From: an uncultured Lentisphaeria bacterium
Lineage (GTDB): Bacteria; Verrucomicrobiota; Lentisphaeria; Victivallales; Victivallaceae
Assembly: GCA_903863035.1 (NCBI GenBank)
Contig: CAIPAT010000201.1
Coordinates: forward strand, 1 to 41,246
Direction: 5' to 3'
DNA length: 41,246 nucleotides
In this document: piece by piece, positions 33,853 to 41,246 of the stretch
How the letters are laid out: the number at the start of each line of letters is the position of its first letter
Position numbering within the stretch: the stretch's first letter is position 1
Program-made: the position numbers and the translations under genes
Notes under the pieces: model-generated
What the model was told of the DNA's origin: nothing
The model's database searches: none
What the model saw: only the letters and a program-made list of their open reading frames with translations

Positions 33853-34077
33853 CTGTCCGCAGAAATTAATTCCTGATAACAACCCGGTTAAACAGTAACC
33901 GGATGCTTGAATATTCGGCTAAAAAGATAAATGAATATTTAAAAGCAGAAAAATGCATATAAATTTCTTTTTTTTGGTTTTAAGGATATATTCATTAATA
34001 ATAGCCTTTTTTGCGGCGGCTTATTAGAAGCTTTATTGTATATTACATAGCAATAATAAAATAGAGGAAAAGTTATT

Positions 34078-34662
34078 ATGGGCAAAAAGATTTTAATAAT
34101 CGGAGGCAGTCCGCGCAAGAGCGGAAATACTGCAACAGTAGCCGGTTGGGTTGCCGAAGGCGCTGAATTCGCCGGAGCTTCGGTAAAAATTGTGGATGCC
34201 GCCCGCTTGAAATACAAAATCGCCGGCTGCTGCTCCTGTTACGGTTGTCAGGTCTCGCAGCAGTTTCGCTGTGTTATTCTGGACGAGACGACAGATGTTG
34301 TGGCCTCATTCCCGGAGTATGATGTGGTGGTTTTTGCGTCTCCGGTTTACTTTTTCGGGCTTTCCGCGCAGATAAAAATGCTCATAGACAGAATGTTTTC
34401 ACTATTTAAATTCAGCGATGGCAAGACGATCCATAAGCTTCAAAAAGTGAACTTCGCCCTTATCTCCACCTGCGGCGGCGATTTGGATGACAGCGGAATT
34501 GCGCTGGTTGACGATACCATTAAGAAGATAGTACATTTTATCGGGAAGACTCATCAAAGTCTGCTCATTCCGTCTTTGCCTCCTGCTTTAGAACAAATCG
34601 CAAAGAGAGAAGATGTAAAAGAAAAAGCTGTGGAGTTCGGGAAAAAACTGGCTAACTGGTAA
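34078..34662 (+). CDS. Iron-sulfur flavoprotein (NADPH-dependent FMN reductase family)
   Basis: A 194-aa flavodoxin-fold protein: GGSPRKSGNT (9-18) for FMN phosphate and FASPVYFFGLSAQIKMLIDR. Between them is a cysteine cluster CCSCYGCQ (51-58) plus RCVI, close to the compact motif of iron-sulfur flavoproteins, which carry one [4Fe-4S] next to FMN in strict anaerobes. Usual role: electron transfer or detoxification of O2/H2O2; the partner is unknown. AGAGGAAAAG precedes the ATG. hemW follows by 37 nt. Confidence 0.88.
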   Translation: MGKKILIIGGSPRKSGNTATVAGWVAEGAEFAGASVKIVDAARLKYKIAGCCSCYGCQVSQQFRCVILDETTDVVASFPEYDVVVFASPVYFFGLSAQIKMLIDRMFSLFKFSDGKTIHKLQKVNFALISTCGGDLDDSGIALVDDTIKKIVHFIGKTHQSLLIPSLPPALEQIAKREDVKEKAVEFGKKLANW

Positions 34663-34699
34663 TTAAGGCGAAAGCCTGATAAACGAGGCGTGGGCAGAA

Positions 34700-35821
34700 A
34701 TGTTTTTTGAGAATGTTTACATCCATATTCCATTCTGCAGCAGAAAGTGTGATTACTGCAGTTTTTTTTCTGTTCCGAATCCGGGAAAAAGCTTGATTGA
34801 CGCCTATTTGAACCGTCTGGAAGAAGACCTTGCGGATGCCAATCTCTCGATTCCGGTCAAGACCATTTACATCGGAGGCGGAACTCCGTCATTGCTGTCC
34901 TGTGCGCAGCTTGAACGTTTTTATGCCATGGTCAGAAAATATGTTCCGCTGTTGCCTTCGGCTGAGATTTCAATGGAATGCAACCCGGAAACGTTGTCCC
35001 CGGAAAAGGGCGAACTCATCCTGAATTTTGTAAACCGGTTGAGCATCGGAGTACAGTCTTTTAACCACAAGCTCCGCGCTAAACTCGGCAGGCAGTCCAA
35101 GGATTCTGAAATTGAAGCGGCATTAAGCAGTTTAAGAAGCCGGCGGATCAAAGACTTTAATATAGACCTGATTTACGGGATTCCCGGACAATCGCTGAAA
35201 GAATGGGAACATGACCTGGAGACGGCGGCGGCACATGATATCTCCCATATTTCCTGCTATTGCCTTACCATCGAGGAAGGCACTGCGCTGGCGACGGCAT
35301 TTGAGGGGGAAAATCTGATTGATGATGAAATTGCGGCCGAGATGTGGAGTATGACAGGCGCTTTTCTGGAGTCCAGAAAAATCCGCCGTTACGAAATATC
35401 AAATTACGCTAAACCTGGAGCGGAATGCGCCCATAATATCAATGTCTGGTATGGACAGCCGTATCTGGGCCTGGGTCCGGCCTCAACATCATTTGACGGG
35501 AAAGACCGCTGGACGCAACCGTCATCGCTGGAAAAATGGCTGGACGGACAAGCCCCGGAAATGGATATTATTGACCTGGAATATCGCATGGCGGAGATTT
35601 TTATTATCGGACTCAGAACTGTTGAAGGCTGGAATAGTAACCGCTGGAAAGAAGTGTTTCTGCAGAAAACGATGTATGTTGACTGGAGCACAATGCTGGA
35701 GCGGGCGTTTGTGGTAAAAAAGCTTCATCCCGATCTGATGAACGTTTCCGATGACAATATCAGCCTGACTGAAAAAGGCCTCTTATTCTGGAATACTGCC
35801 GCCGAAGCCTGGCTGGGCTGA
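34700..35821 (+). CDS. hemW: HemW-like radical SAM protein
   Basis: A 373-aa radical SAM enzyme of the HemN/HemW group. Cluster motif Cys13-X3-Cys17-X2-Cys20 (FCSRKCDYC), then TIYIGGGTPSLL, ISMECNPET, LSIGVQSFNHKLRAKLGR and the HemW heme-site region HNINVWYGQPYLGLGP. It lacks the extra cysteine of true HemN, so heme chaperoning is likelier than coproporphyrinogen oxidation. Slight N-terminal shortness (starts MFFENVYIHIPFC) is normal. Convergent with hslO, 3-nt gap. Confidence 0.92.
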   Translation: MFFENVYIHIPFCSRKCDYCSFFSVPNPGKSLIDAYLNRLEEDLADANLSIPVKTIYIGGGTPSLLSCAQLERFYAMVRKYVPLLPSAEISMECNPETLSPEKGELILNFVNRLSIGVQSFNHKLRAKLGRQSKDSEIEAALSSLRSRRIKDFNIDLIYGIPGQSLKEWEHDLETAAAHDISHISCYCLTIEEGTALATAFEGENLIDDEIAAEMWSMTGAFLESRKIRRYEISNYAKPGAECAHNINVWYGQPYLGLGPASTSFDGKDRWTQPSSLEKWLDGQAPEMDIIDLEYRMAEIFIIGLRTVEGWNSNRWKEVFLQKTMYVDWSTMLERAFVVKKLHPDLMNVSDDNISLTEKGLLFWNTAAEAWLG

Positions 35822-35824
35822 TTT

Positions 35825-36715
35825 TTAAAGCTGGAAATCTTTTTTGGAAAAGCGGTATTCTTTGCGGCAGAAGTTGCACATTATGGATGGATTTGCGTTT
35901 TCTTTAAACAGCGCGGTCAGTTCAGTTTTATCCAGAACCGACATTGCCATTTTCATTTTCTCAAAAGAACAACTGCACCTGAAACCAGGGCTGTTGCCGT
36001 AGTCATAGGAAAGCAGATTTTTGTCCGCGAACATTTCGCTTTCTCCGGCGGCGGCCGCCGCCAGCACCCAGAGTTTCTTTTCAGAAGGCATACGTTCCAG
36101 CAGGAAATCGACAAACTCCGGCTGGCAAATATTTTTACGGTATTTCTCCAGTTCGGTCAAGTTGCAATCCGGCATAGCTTGAATCATAAACCCGCCTGCC
36201 CGCTTCACCGGATTTTGCGGGTCTGGATTAAACTCGATCGCCGTGCTGAATTCAGTTTCAAGCTGATCGCTGACGGAAAAGAAAAAGCCGGCATCGGCAA
36301 CAGCATCCCCAAAAGCGGTACGGGTTTTTCCTGAATTTAGAATTTTGCCTGACTCCGACTTGATGATGGAAATAAAACCGTCTTTTTCGCCGTAAATTTC
36401 CTGTTCAGATGAGACTTTATCCATTAAATGCGGCTCTTTGATGATCCCGCGAATGTCACAATCGGCATTGACATCCACGATAATAGAAGAAATTTTACCT
36501 GTATAGTCCCAGCGAAGCGAGTATTTTTCACCTTTATTCAGCAGTGCGGAAACCAGCGCGCCGACGGTCAGTGCGCCGGCGAAAATTTCAGCGGCAACCG
36601 GGTCCGTGTCATGGATTTTGATTCCACTGGAAACAGTGCCGGTTGTTTCCGCAAACACAAACCGGGCGTTGATCTTCCGGAAAATACCGCGGATAAGATA
36701 GTCAGAATGAACCAT
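35825..36715 (-). CDS. hslO: Redox-regulated chaperone Hsp33
   Basis: A 296-aa Hsp33, a holdase switched on by oxidation. The C-terminal zinc switch has Cys247-X-Cys249 (RCSCS) and Cys280-X2-Cys283 (MCNFC), the four expected ligands. The N-terminal domain shows LRWDYTGKISSIIVDVNADC and the typical FAGALTVGALVSALL segment. AAGGGA precedes the ATG. Third gene of the dapL-nifU-like-hslO run on the minus strand, 48 nt after the NifU-like gene. Confidence 0.94.
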   Translation of the reverse strand: MVHSDYLIRGIFRKINARFVFAETTGTVSSGIKIHDTDPVAAEIFAGALTVGALVSALLNKGEKYSLRWDYTGKISSIIVDVNADCDIRGIIKEPHLMDKVSSEQEIYGEKDGFISIIKSESGKILNSGKTRTAFGDAVADAGFFFSVSDQLETEFSTAIEFNPDPQNPVKRAGGFMIQAMPDCNLTELEKYRKNICQPEFVDFLLERMPSEKKLWVLAAAAAGESEMFADKNLLSYDYGNSPGFRCSCSFEKMKMAMSVLDKTELTALFKENANPSIMCNFCRKEYRFSKKDFQL

Positions 36716-36763
36716 TTTAATCCCTTAAAAATATGGCGGCAATCATACCGCCATAATCCTGAA

Positions 36764-36994
36764 CTATTGCACTCTTTCAACAACGATTTCGGGATCAATT
36801 TCTTCCCGGAGAAGACGTTCGAGGCCATCTTTTATCGTCATTGTGGCATGCGGACACATGCCGCAGGCGCCGCGCAGGCGAACCTGAGCGGTTTTGCCGG
36901 TTACGTCAACAATTTCCAGGTCTCCGCCGTCAGCCTGAAGGTGGACCCTCAATTCATTCAACCGGGTTCTGATTTTGTCATGAAGTTCAGACAT
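36764..36994 (-). CDS. NifU C-terminal domain (Fe-S scaffold) protein
   Basis: A 76-aa stand-alone NifU-like C-terminal domain, a scaffold that carries or delivers [Fe-S] clusters. The cluster site is Cys44-X2-Cys47 in ACGMCPHA, preceded by VHLQADGGDLEIVD, the family's usual lead-in. GGGAGA precedes the ATG. It lies between dapL and hslO; supply of clusters for the many Fe-S proteins here is plausible, but not shown. Confidence 0.93.
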   Translation of the reverse strand: MSELHDKIRTRLNELRVHLQADGGDLEIVDVTGKTAQVRLRGACGMCPHATMTIKDGLERLLREEIDPEIVVERVQ

Positions 36995-37042
36995 TTTAAT
37001 CTCCCTGTGTTTTAAAACTTAAAAACTCTTAAATCGCTTATT

Positions 37043-38281
37043 TTACCATACAAACTTCGATCCGCTCAGTCTTCTGCCGAATTCTGAAAGGACTTCTTTT
37101 TCTTCACTGATACCGCCGCGGGCAACAAATGTCGCGCTGAAGCGGACGTAGTTGCCGACATCATCCCAGGGCACGCTGCTGATAAGCTTTTCTTTGATCA
37201 GCCATTGACTGAAATCTTCGGCGGTTTCAAATTTATCGCCGCTGTCGGTACCTTTCGGGGCTTTTACATAGAGGTAGAATGAGCCTTCCGGAACTTTCGC
37301 AGGGAAGCCCAGTTTGCAAAGGCTTTCGGTCATGCTTTTCAGACGGCGCTCGTATTTTTCACAGATTTTCGGAGTGATATTGGCCTGGTCCTTGAGTGCG
37401 CAGATTGCGGCTTTCTGTATAGCGGCAAACTGTCCGCTGTCAGCATTATCCTTCACAAAGGCGAAGGCTTTGACGGCCAGTTCGTTGCCGCAGACCCAGC
37501 TCAGACGCCAGCCGGTCATATTAAAGCCTTTGGACATGCTGTGCAACTCGACCGCGACATCTTTGCCGCCGGGCAGCGAAAGGATGCTGAGCGGCTTGCC
37601 CTGGAAATTCAGCGGCGCATAAGCGGCATCGGAAACAATCAGAATGTTATTTTTCTTAGCGAAATCAATCGCTTTGGCAAAGAACTTTTCATCGGCGGAA
37701 GCGCCGGTGGGATTGTTCGGATAGTTCAGGTAAAGCAGTTTTGCCCGCTTGCACTGATCCGCTGTCAGCGACTCCAGATCCGGCAGGAACTTGTTTGCTT
37801 CAAGCAGCGGCAGATTTACCACTTCGCCGCCAAGATACTTAGTCCAGGACCCCATCACCGGATAGCCGGGAACAGTCATGATCGTGATGTCGCCGGGATT
37901 GATAAAACAAGTCGGGAGCAGGGCGAGCGCGGCCTTGCTGCCGATGGCGTGCATGACTTCTGTTTCCGGATTGACGTCGGCATGGTAAAGCTCTTTCATG
38001 TACTGCGCGACGGCAGCTTTGAACTCATCTATGCCGTTATCGGCATAAGTACGATTTTCCCACAGTGCGGCTTCTTTGCAGAGTGCCGCAACCACTTCCG
38101 GGAACGCCATATCATCGGGTTCGCCGATGCCCATATCAATCAATTTGATGCCGGGATGGGCTTTCATGGCGGCCCGTTTTGCCCGTTTGATTTTTTCGAA
38201 CTTATAGATTTTGGTGTCTTTGCCGAATGATGAACCACCAAGCCGTTCAGCAAAATTTGACTGTAAAAAACTTTCTTCCAT
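37043..38281 (-). CDS. dapL: LL-diaminopimelate aminotransferase
   Basis: A 412-aa class I/II PLP aminotransferase. PLP lysine Lys251 in HSMSKGFNMTGWR, NNPTG (189-193), SDAAY (217-221) and Arg259. The N-terminal MGIGEPDDMAFPEVVAAL and ENRTYADNGIDEFKAAV segments fit DapL, which turns tetrahydrodipicolinate into LL-diaminopimelate in one step for lysine and peptidoglycan. This route is common in the PVC group and Chlamydia. GGAG precedes the ATG. Other dap genes are not in the window. A related generic aminotransferase is a less likely alternative. Confidence 0.88.
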   Translation of the reverse strand: MEESFLQSNFAERLGGSSFGKDTKIYKFEKIKRAKRAAMKAHPGIKLIDMGIGEPDDMAFPEVVAALCKEAALWENRTYADNGIDEFKAAVAQYMKELYHADVNPETEVMHAIGSKAALALLPTCFINPGDITIMTVPGYPVMGSWTKYLGGEVVNLPLLEANKFLPDLESLTADQCKRAKLLYLNYPNNPTGASADEKFFAKAIDFAKKNNILIVSDAAYAPLNFQGKPLSILSLPGGKDVAVELHSMSKGFNMTGWRLSWVCGNELAVKAFAFVKDNADSGQFAAIQKAAICALKDQANITPKICEKYERRLKSMTESLCKLGFPAKVPEGSFYLYVKAPKGTDSGDKFETAEDFSQWLIKEKLISSVPWDDVGNYVRFSATFVARGGISEEKEVLSEFGRRLSGSKFVW

Positions 38282-38430
38282 CGCCTTGCTCCGTTTATTC
38301 TTATTTAATTTACCCTTAGCTTTTTTTTGAAAGCAGGATATTGTATGTGTTCTGCAAATTAGAGTTAATTATAGCATGAATTTATAATTATTCACCTTTT
38401 TGCAAATCAATTTTACAGGAAAAACGGCTT
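38282..38430. promoter_or_regulatory. Divergent promoter region between dapL and the DUF1805 gene
   Basis: TATAAT occurs on the plus strand at 38383-38388 (with TTAGAG 18 nt upstream) and on the minus strand at 38373-38368 (weak -35). Positions suit start sites for both genes. No operator is clear. Confidence 0.3.
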
Positions 38431-38712
38431 ATGAAAAAAATTGTTGTTGATAAATATGAGTTTGAAGGGTATAGAATCCCGACCCAGTCAGCAAATATTC
38501 TTTTGATCAAGGGGAAACATGGTTTTCTCGGCTGCGGTTATTTCAGTATTGAAACCGCCAATAAGCTTCAGGAAACCGTTGCCATTGTCACCGGCGTCCA
38601 AACTTTCGATGACATGCTGAATGCCAAGGTGGTTAACGTAAGCGCCGGAGCTGAAAAAACCGGTATCGTCAAAGGCATGTCCGGACGCGATGCCTTGTTG
38701 AAAATGGCATAA
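38431..38712 (+). CDS. DUF1805 (YunC-like) protein
   Basis: A 93-aa protein of the DUF1805/YunC family. Key segment LLIKGKHGFLGCGYFSIETA and, after it, IVTGVQTFDDMLNAKVV. Small, soluble, no enzymatic role known. AGGAAAAA precedes the ATG. Precedes pdxB by 14 nt, so probably co-transcribed. Confidence 0.85.
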   Translation: MKKIVVDKYEFEGYRIPTQSANILLIKGKHGFLGCGYFSIETANKLQETVAIVTGVQTFDDMLNAKVVNVSAGAEKTGIVKGMSGRDALLKMA

Positions 38713-38726
38713 CCAGGAAGATAAAG

Positions 38727-39866
38727 ATGAAAGTTGTTGCAGACGACAAGATTCCCTTTCTCAAAGGGGTGCTTGAACCATATTGTGATTCCGTCGTGTA
38801 TCTGCCGGGCGGGAAAACAGCGCCTGAAGATGTCAGGGACGCCGATGCTTTAATTACCCGGACCCGGACCAGATGCAATGAAAAGCTGCTGGCGGGATCA
38901 AAGGTGAAATTCATCGCTACGGCTACCATCGGTTTCGATCATTTCGACACCGCTTATCTTGACGCTGCCGGCATCACCTGGACTAACGCGCCGGGCTGCA
39001 ATTCCAGTTCCGTCAAACAGTATATCACTTCCTTGCTGCTCAATCTGGCGACGGACAACGGCATTTCGCTGCACGGCAGAACACTGGGCGTAGTCGGAGT
39101 AGGCAATGTCGGTTCGAAAGTTGCCGCTGCCGGCAGGTCGCTGGGCATGAATGTACTGTTGAACGATCCGCCCCGTGCTGAAAAAGAAGGAACAGAGCAG
39201 TTCGTCAGCCTCGAACGCATTCAGGCCGAATCTGACTTCGTCACTCTACATGTGCCGTTAACCGAAGCAGGTAAAGACCGGACTTATCATCTGGCGGATG
39301 CGGACTTCCTGAAAAAACTAAAATCCGGAGCATTCTTTATAAATTCATCGCGAGGTGAAGTTTGCGATAACGCCGCGTTGAAAGCCGCACTGCTGGCGAA
39401 AACCATCCGCGGCGCAGCGCTGGATGTCTGGGAAAATGAACCGGATATTGACCTGGAACTGCTGCGGCTGATTGATTACGGCACCCCTCACATCGCCGGG
39501 TATTCGACAGACGGCAAGGCCAACGGTACGGCGATGAGCGTAGGCGCGCTTTGCCGGTTTTTCGGGTTGAAGCTTAAAGACTGGTATCCGTCACATGTTC
39601 CAGGACCCGACAACCGCGAAATTGCGATTACAGACCAGGAATCTTTTGAAAAGACGCTGCTTGAAGCGGTAAACGTCAGTTATGACGTCAAAGGTGATTG
39701 CGCCAGGCTGCGGACGTCCCCGGAGACGTTCGAAAAGCAGCGCGGCGATTACCCGTTGCGCCGGGAGTTTCCTTGTTACACGGTCGCCGCCAAAAGCGGC
39801 TTTCATCTGAATCCGGAAATTCTTTCCGCGCTTCGGGAACTTGGTTTTAATTTGAAGGAAGTATAA
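38727..39866 (+). CDS. pdxB: Erythronate-4-phosphate dehydrogenase
   Basis: A 379-aa 2-hydroxyacid dehydrogenase of the PdxB type: NAD site VVGVGNVGSKVA, FINSSRGEVCDN, DVWENEPDID and catalytic His in TPHIAGYSTDGKANGT. The C-terminal dimerisation domain (about 290-379) is specific to PdxB. It oxidises 4-phosphoerythronate in the DXP-independent route to PLP. AGGAAG lies before the ATG. Overlap with thiI is nil; the gap is 3 nt. Confidence 0.94.
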   Translation: MKVVADDKIPFLKGVLEPYCDSVVYLPGGKTAPEDVRDADALITRTRTRCNEKLLAGSKVKFIATATIGFDHFDTAYLDAAGITWTNAPGCNSSSVKQYITSLLLNLATDNGISLHGRTLGVVGVGNVGSKVAAAGRSLGMNVLLNDPPRAEKEGTEQFVSLERIQAESDFVTLHVPLTEAGKDRTYHLADADFLKKLKSGAFFINSSRGEVCDNAALKAALLAKTIRGAALDVWENEPDIDLELLRLIDYGTPHIAGYSTDGKANGTAMSVGALCRFFGLKLKDWYPSHVPGPDNREIAITDQESFEKTLLEAVNVSYDVKGDCARLRTSPETFEKQRGDYPLRREFPCYTVAAKSGFHLNPEILSALRELGFNLKEV

Positions 39867-39869
39867 AAG

Positions 39870-41081
39870 ATGTTTAACGCAATCATCTGCCGCTATAACG
39901 AAATAGCGATCAAAGGCAATAACCGGGCGATGTTTGAAAACCGGCTGGTTGAAAATATCTACGATCTGCTCAAGACCGTCGAAGACATCAAAGTTTCGCG
40001 GGTCAGGGGCAGGATTTGGGTACAGCATCCGTCAAAACGGCCGTTTGCTGATGGCGAACTGGATATAATCAAAGAACAACTGCCGCGGGCATTCGGCATC
40101 GAATCATTCTCGCCGGTTATCATGTGCGGGCTGGATATTGAAGAAATATGCAATGCGGTTGACGGCAGTTGCGGTCGGTTTATTCAAGCGGCAATGACGG
40201 AAAAGACGGTTCCAGCTTTTCGCATCCGGGCAACCAGAAGCAATAAAAAGTTTCCGCTCATATCCAAAGAGATTGAAATCCGGCTGGCTAAAGTCGTGGC
40301 CATTAAATATGGTGACGACGAGTTGAAAGTAAATTTGAAGAATGCCGATGTGACTGTCGGCTGTGAAGTCCGGGACGAATTTGCGTTCATCTTTTATCAA
40401 TCATTCCAGGGGCCGGGCGGGTTGCCGGTCGGCTGTAATTCGCCGGTTCTGGCATTATTGTCAGGCGGCATTGATTCCCCGGTTGCCTGTTATATGACTA
40501 TGAAGCGCGGCTGCCGGGTTGATTACATCACCTTCCACAGCACACCATATACACCGCAGATAACGATTGATAAAGTTAAACGGATCGCCGTTGAACTAAA
40601 CCGTTTCCAGCGTCCCGGCAAACTGCATATCTGCAATCTGGCGCCGATTCAGAAACTGATCCGCGACAACTGCAATCCTCGAAACCGTACCGTGCTTTAC
40701 CGTCGGATGATGTTTCGCATTGCGGAAAAAGTGGCGCGTAAAACCGGTTGCATGGCATTAGTGACGGGTGAATCAGTCGGTCAGGTCGCCAGCCAGACCA
40801 TTGTCAATCTCAATACAATTAATGACGCCGTCACTATGCTGGTGCTCCGTCCGCTGATCGGGATGGATAAAAGCGAAGGCATTGCGCTGGCGGAGAAAAT
40901 CGGAACCTTTGAGTTGTCCAAGGAACAAGTGCCGGACAGTTGTACTGTGTTTGCCCCGTCAGCCCCGTCAACCGCCGTACCGCTGGAGCGCGCCAAAGAA
41001 GACGAAGATCTGCTTGCAGGTTATGAAGCCGTGCTGGATGAAATCATCCAGGGTATTGAAGTTTTTACCGAAGGCAAATAA
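39870..41081 (+). CDS. thiI: tRNA 4-thiouridine synthase ThiI (no rhodanese domain)
   Basis: A 403-aa ThiI. N-terminal ferredoxin-like and THUMP domains (about 1-165) bind tRNA; the PP-loop ATPase is SGGIDSP (198-204). The chain ends after DSCTVFAPSAPST and a short helix, with no rhodanese domain, as in many bacteria where sulfur comes from a partner desulfurase. Role: 4-thiouridine at tRNA position 8, possibly thiazole sulfur. AAGGAAG in the end of pdxB precedes the ATG. Confidence 0.95.
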   Translation: MFNAIICRYNEIAIKGNNRAMFENRLVENIYDLLKTVEDIKVSRVRGRIWVQHPSKRPFADGELDIIKEQLPRAFGIESFSPVIMCGLDIEEICNAVDGSCGRFIQAAMTEKTVPAFRIRATRSNKKFPLISKEIEIRLAKVVAIKYGDDELKVNLKNADVTVGCEVRDEFAFIFYQSFQGPGGLPVGCNSPVLALLSGGIDSPVACYMTMKRGCRVDYITFHSTPYTPQITIDKVKRIAVELNRFQRPGKLHICNLAPIQKLIRDNCNPRNRTVLYRRMMFRIAEKVARKTGCMALVTGESVGQVASQTIVNLNTINDAVTMLVLRPLIGMDKSEGIALAEKIGTFELSKEQVPDSCTVFAPSAPSTAVPLERAKEDEDLLAGYEAVLDEIIQGIEVFTEGK

Positions 41082-41246
41082 AAAACGCTCCATACCACCC
41101 TGTACCATTTTGGACACATATAAAGAGGAATATTGCAAGTGACAAAACCCCGTCCGTGCGATTTTTCTTCTTTTTTCCCATTTTGATTTCAGTTATAAAG
41201 ATAAATATCGCGCGTAACTGTAACCGAACATCACTTTATCTCATTA
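41082..41246. other. Intergenic end of window
   Basis: No gene or terminator seen. A 15-codon GTG frame after GAGGAA (41140 to about 41187, ends TGA) is too short to call. The A/T-rich end could be a promoter for a gene beyond the edge. Confidence 0.35.

Noticed and set aside
33884-33902. Terminator after the acyltransferase-like gene
   Set aside because: A 7-bp hairpin but no T run follows.
41140-41187. 15-codon GTG frame at the window end
   Set aside because: Too short and without a known leader-peptide pattern.
1-41246. CRISPR arrays, tRNA or rRNA genes
   Set aside because: I found no regularly spaced direct repeats and no cloverleaf or rRNA signature by eye; a dedicated search (tRNAscan-SE, Infernal) would settle this.

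Overview
The window looks like part of a chromosome from an anaerobic, fermentative bacterium of the PVC group, most probably Lentisphaerota (Victivallis-like). Four things point that way: a type II pseudopilin-like protein with the H-X9-DG motif that is highly expanded in that phylum; LL-diaminopimelate aminotransferase (DapL); a trimeric [FeFe] hydrogenase; and the short rpmJ-rpsM-rpsK-rpoA-rplQ ribosomal cluster without rpsD, as in Chlamydia. The assignment is inference from gene content, because the window has no rRNA or tRNA gene.

Layout. 1-101: 3' end (domains V and VI) of a group II intron running straight into a pseudopilin gene. 0.8-2.1 kb, minus strand: exodeoxyribonuclease III and a small lipoprotein, preceded by a strongly structured inverted-repeat element (2083-2403) and about 600 bp of gene-free DNA. 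3.0-6.7 kb: orphan OppD/DppD-type ATPase, membrane-anchored TPR protein and mutL, all overlapping. 6.9-10.0 kb: zinc-ribbon protein, then rpmJ, rpsM, rpsK, rpoA and rplQ, closed by a textbook terminator. 10.1-12.9 kb: fabG, a secreted SGNH hydrolase and fabI. 12.9-17.6 kb, minus strand: coaC-only decarboxylase, gmk, a YkgJ-type cysteine-cluster protein, an exported unknown, a membrane protein and ffh. 17.9-20.4 kb: exported YHS-like protein, aldehyde dehydrogenase, and a four-helix-bundle suffix-domain gene framed by GGAC-rich repeats. 20.7-26.8 kb: hydrogenase operon (NuoE-like gamma, NuoF-GltD fusion beta, [FeFe] catalytic subunit, one unknown). 26.8-28.3 kb, minus strand: tadA, a lipoprotein and a stand-alone Lrp/AsnC ligand domain. 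28.6-33.9 kb: pyrR, pyrB, pyrC, an M20 amidohydrolase and an acyltransferase-like protein. 34.1-35.8 kb: iron-sulfur flavoprotein and hemW-like radical SAM protein. 35.8-38.3 kb, minus strand: dapL, a NifU C-terminal domain protein and hslO. 38.4-41.1 kb: a DUF1805 protein, pdxB and thiI.

Most of this is housekeeping: translation, pyrimidine, fatty acid, CoA, PLP and thiamine/tRNA-thiolation genes. The most unusual part is the hydrogenase operon. Its flavin subunit is fused to a complete GltD-like FAD/NAD(P) module. The usual third cysteine of its NuoF iron-sulfur motif is glycine, while a new cysteine sits beside the fourth ligand. The catalytic subunit also has cysteine substitutions in H-cluster motifs L1 and L3. 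Together these suggest a redox-coupled (possibly bifurcating or transhydrogenating) hydrogenase linking ferredoxin, NAD(H) and a second nucleotide pool. The other items worth following up are the structured inverted repeat at 2.1-2.4 kb, the intron/pseudopilin junction, and the repeat-framed four-helix-bundle gene.
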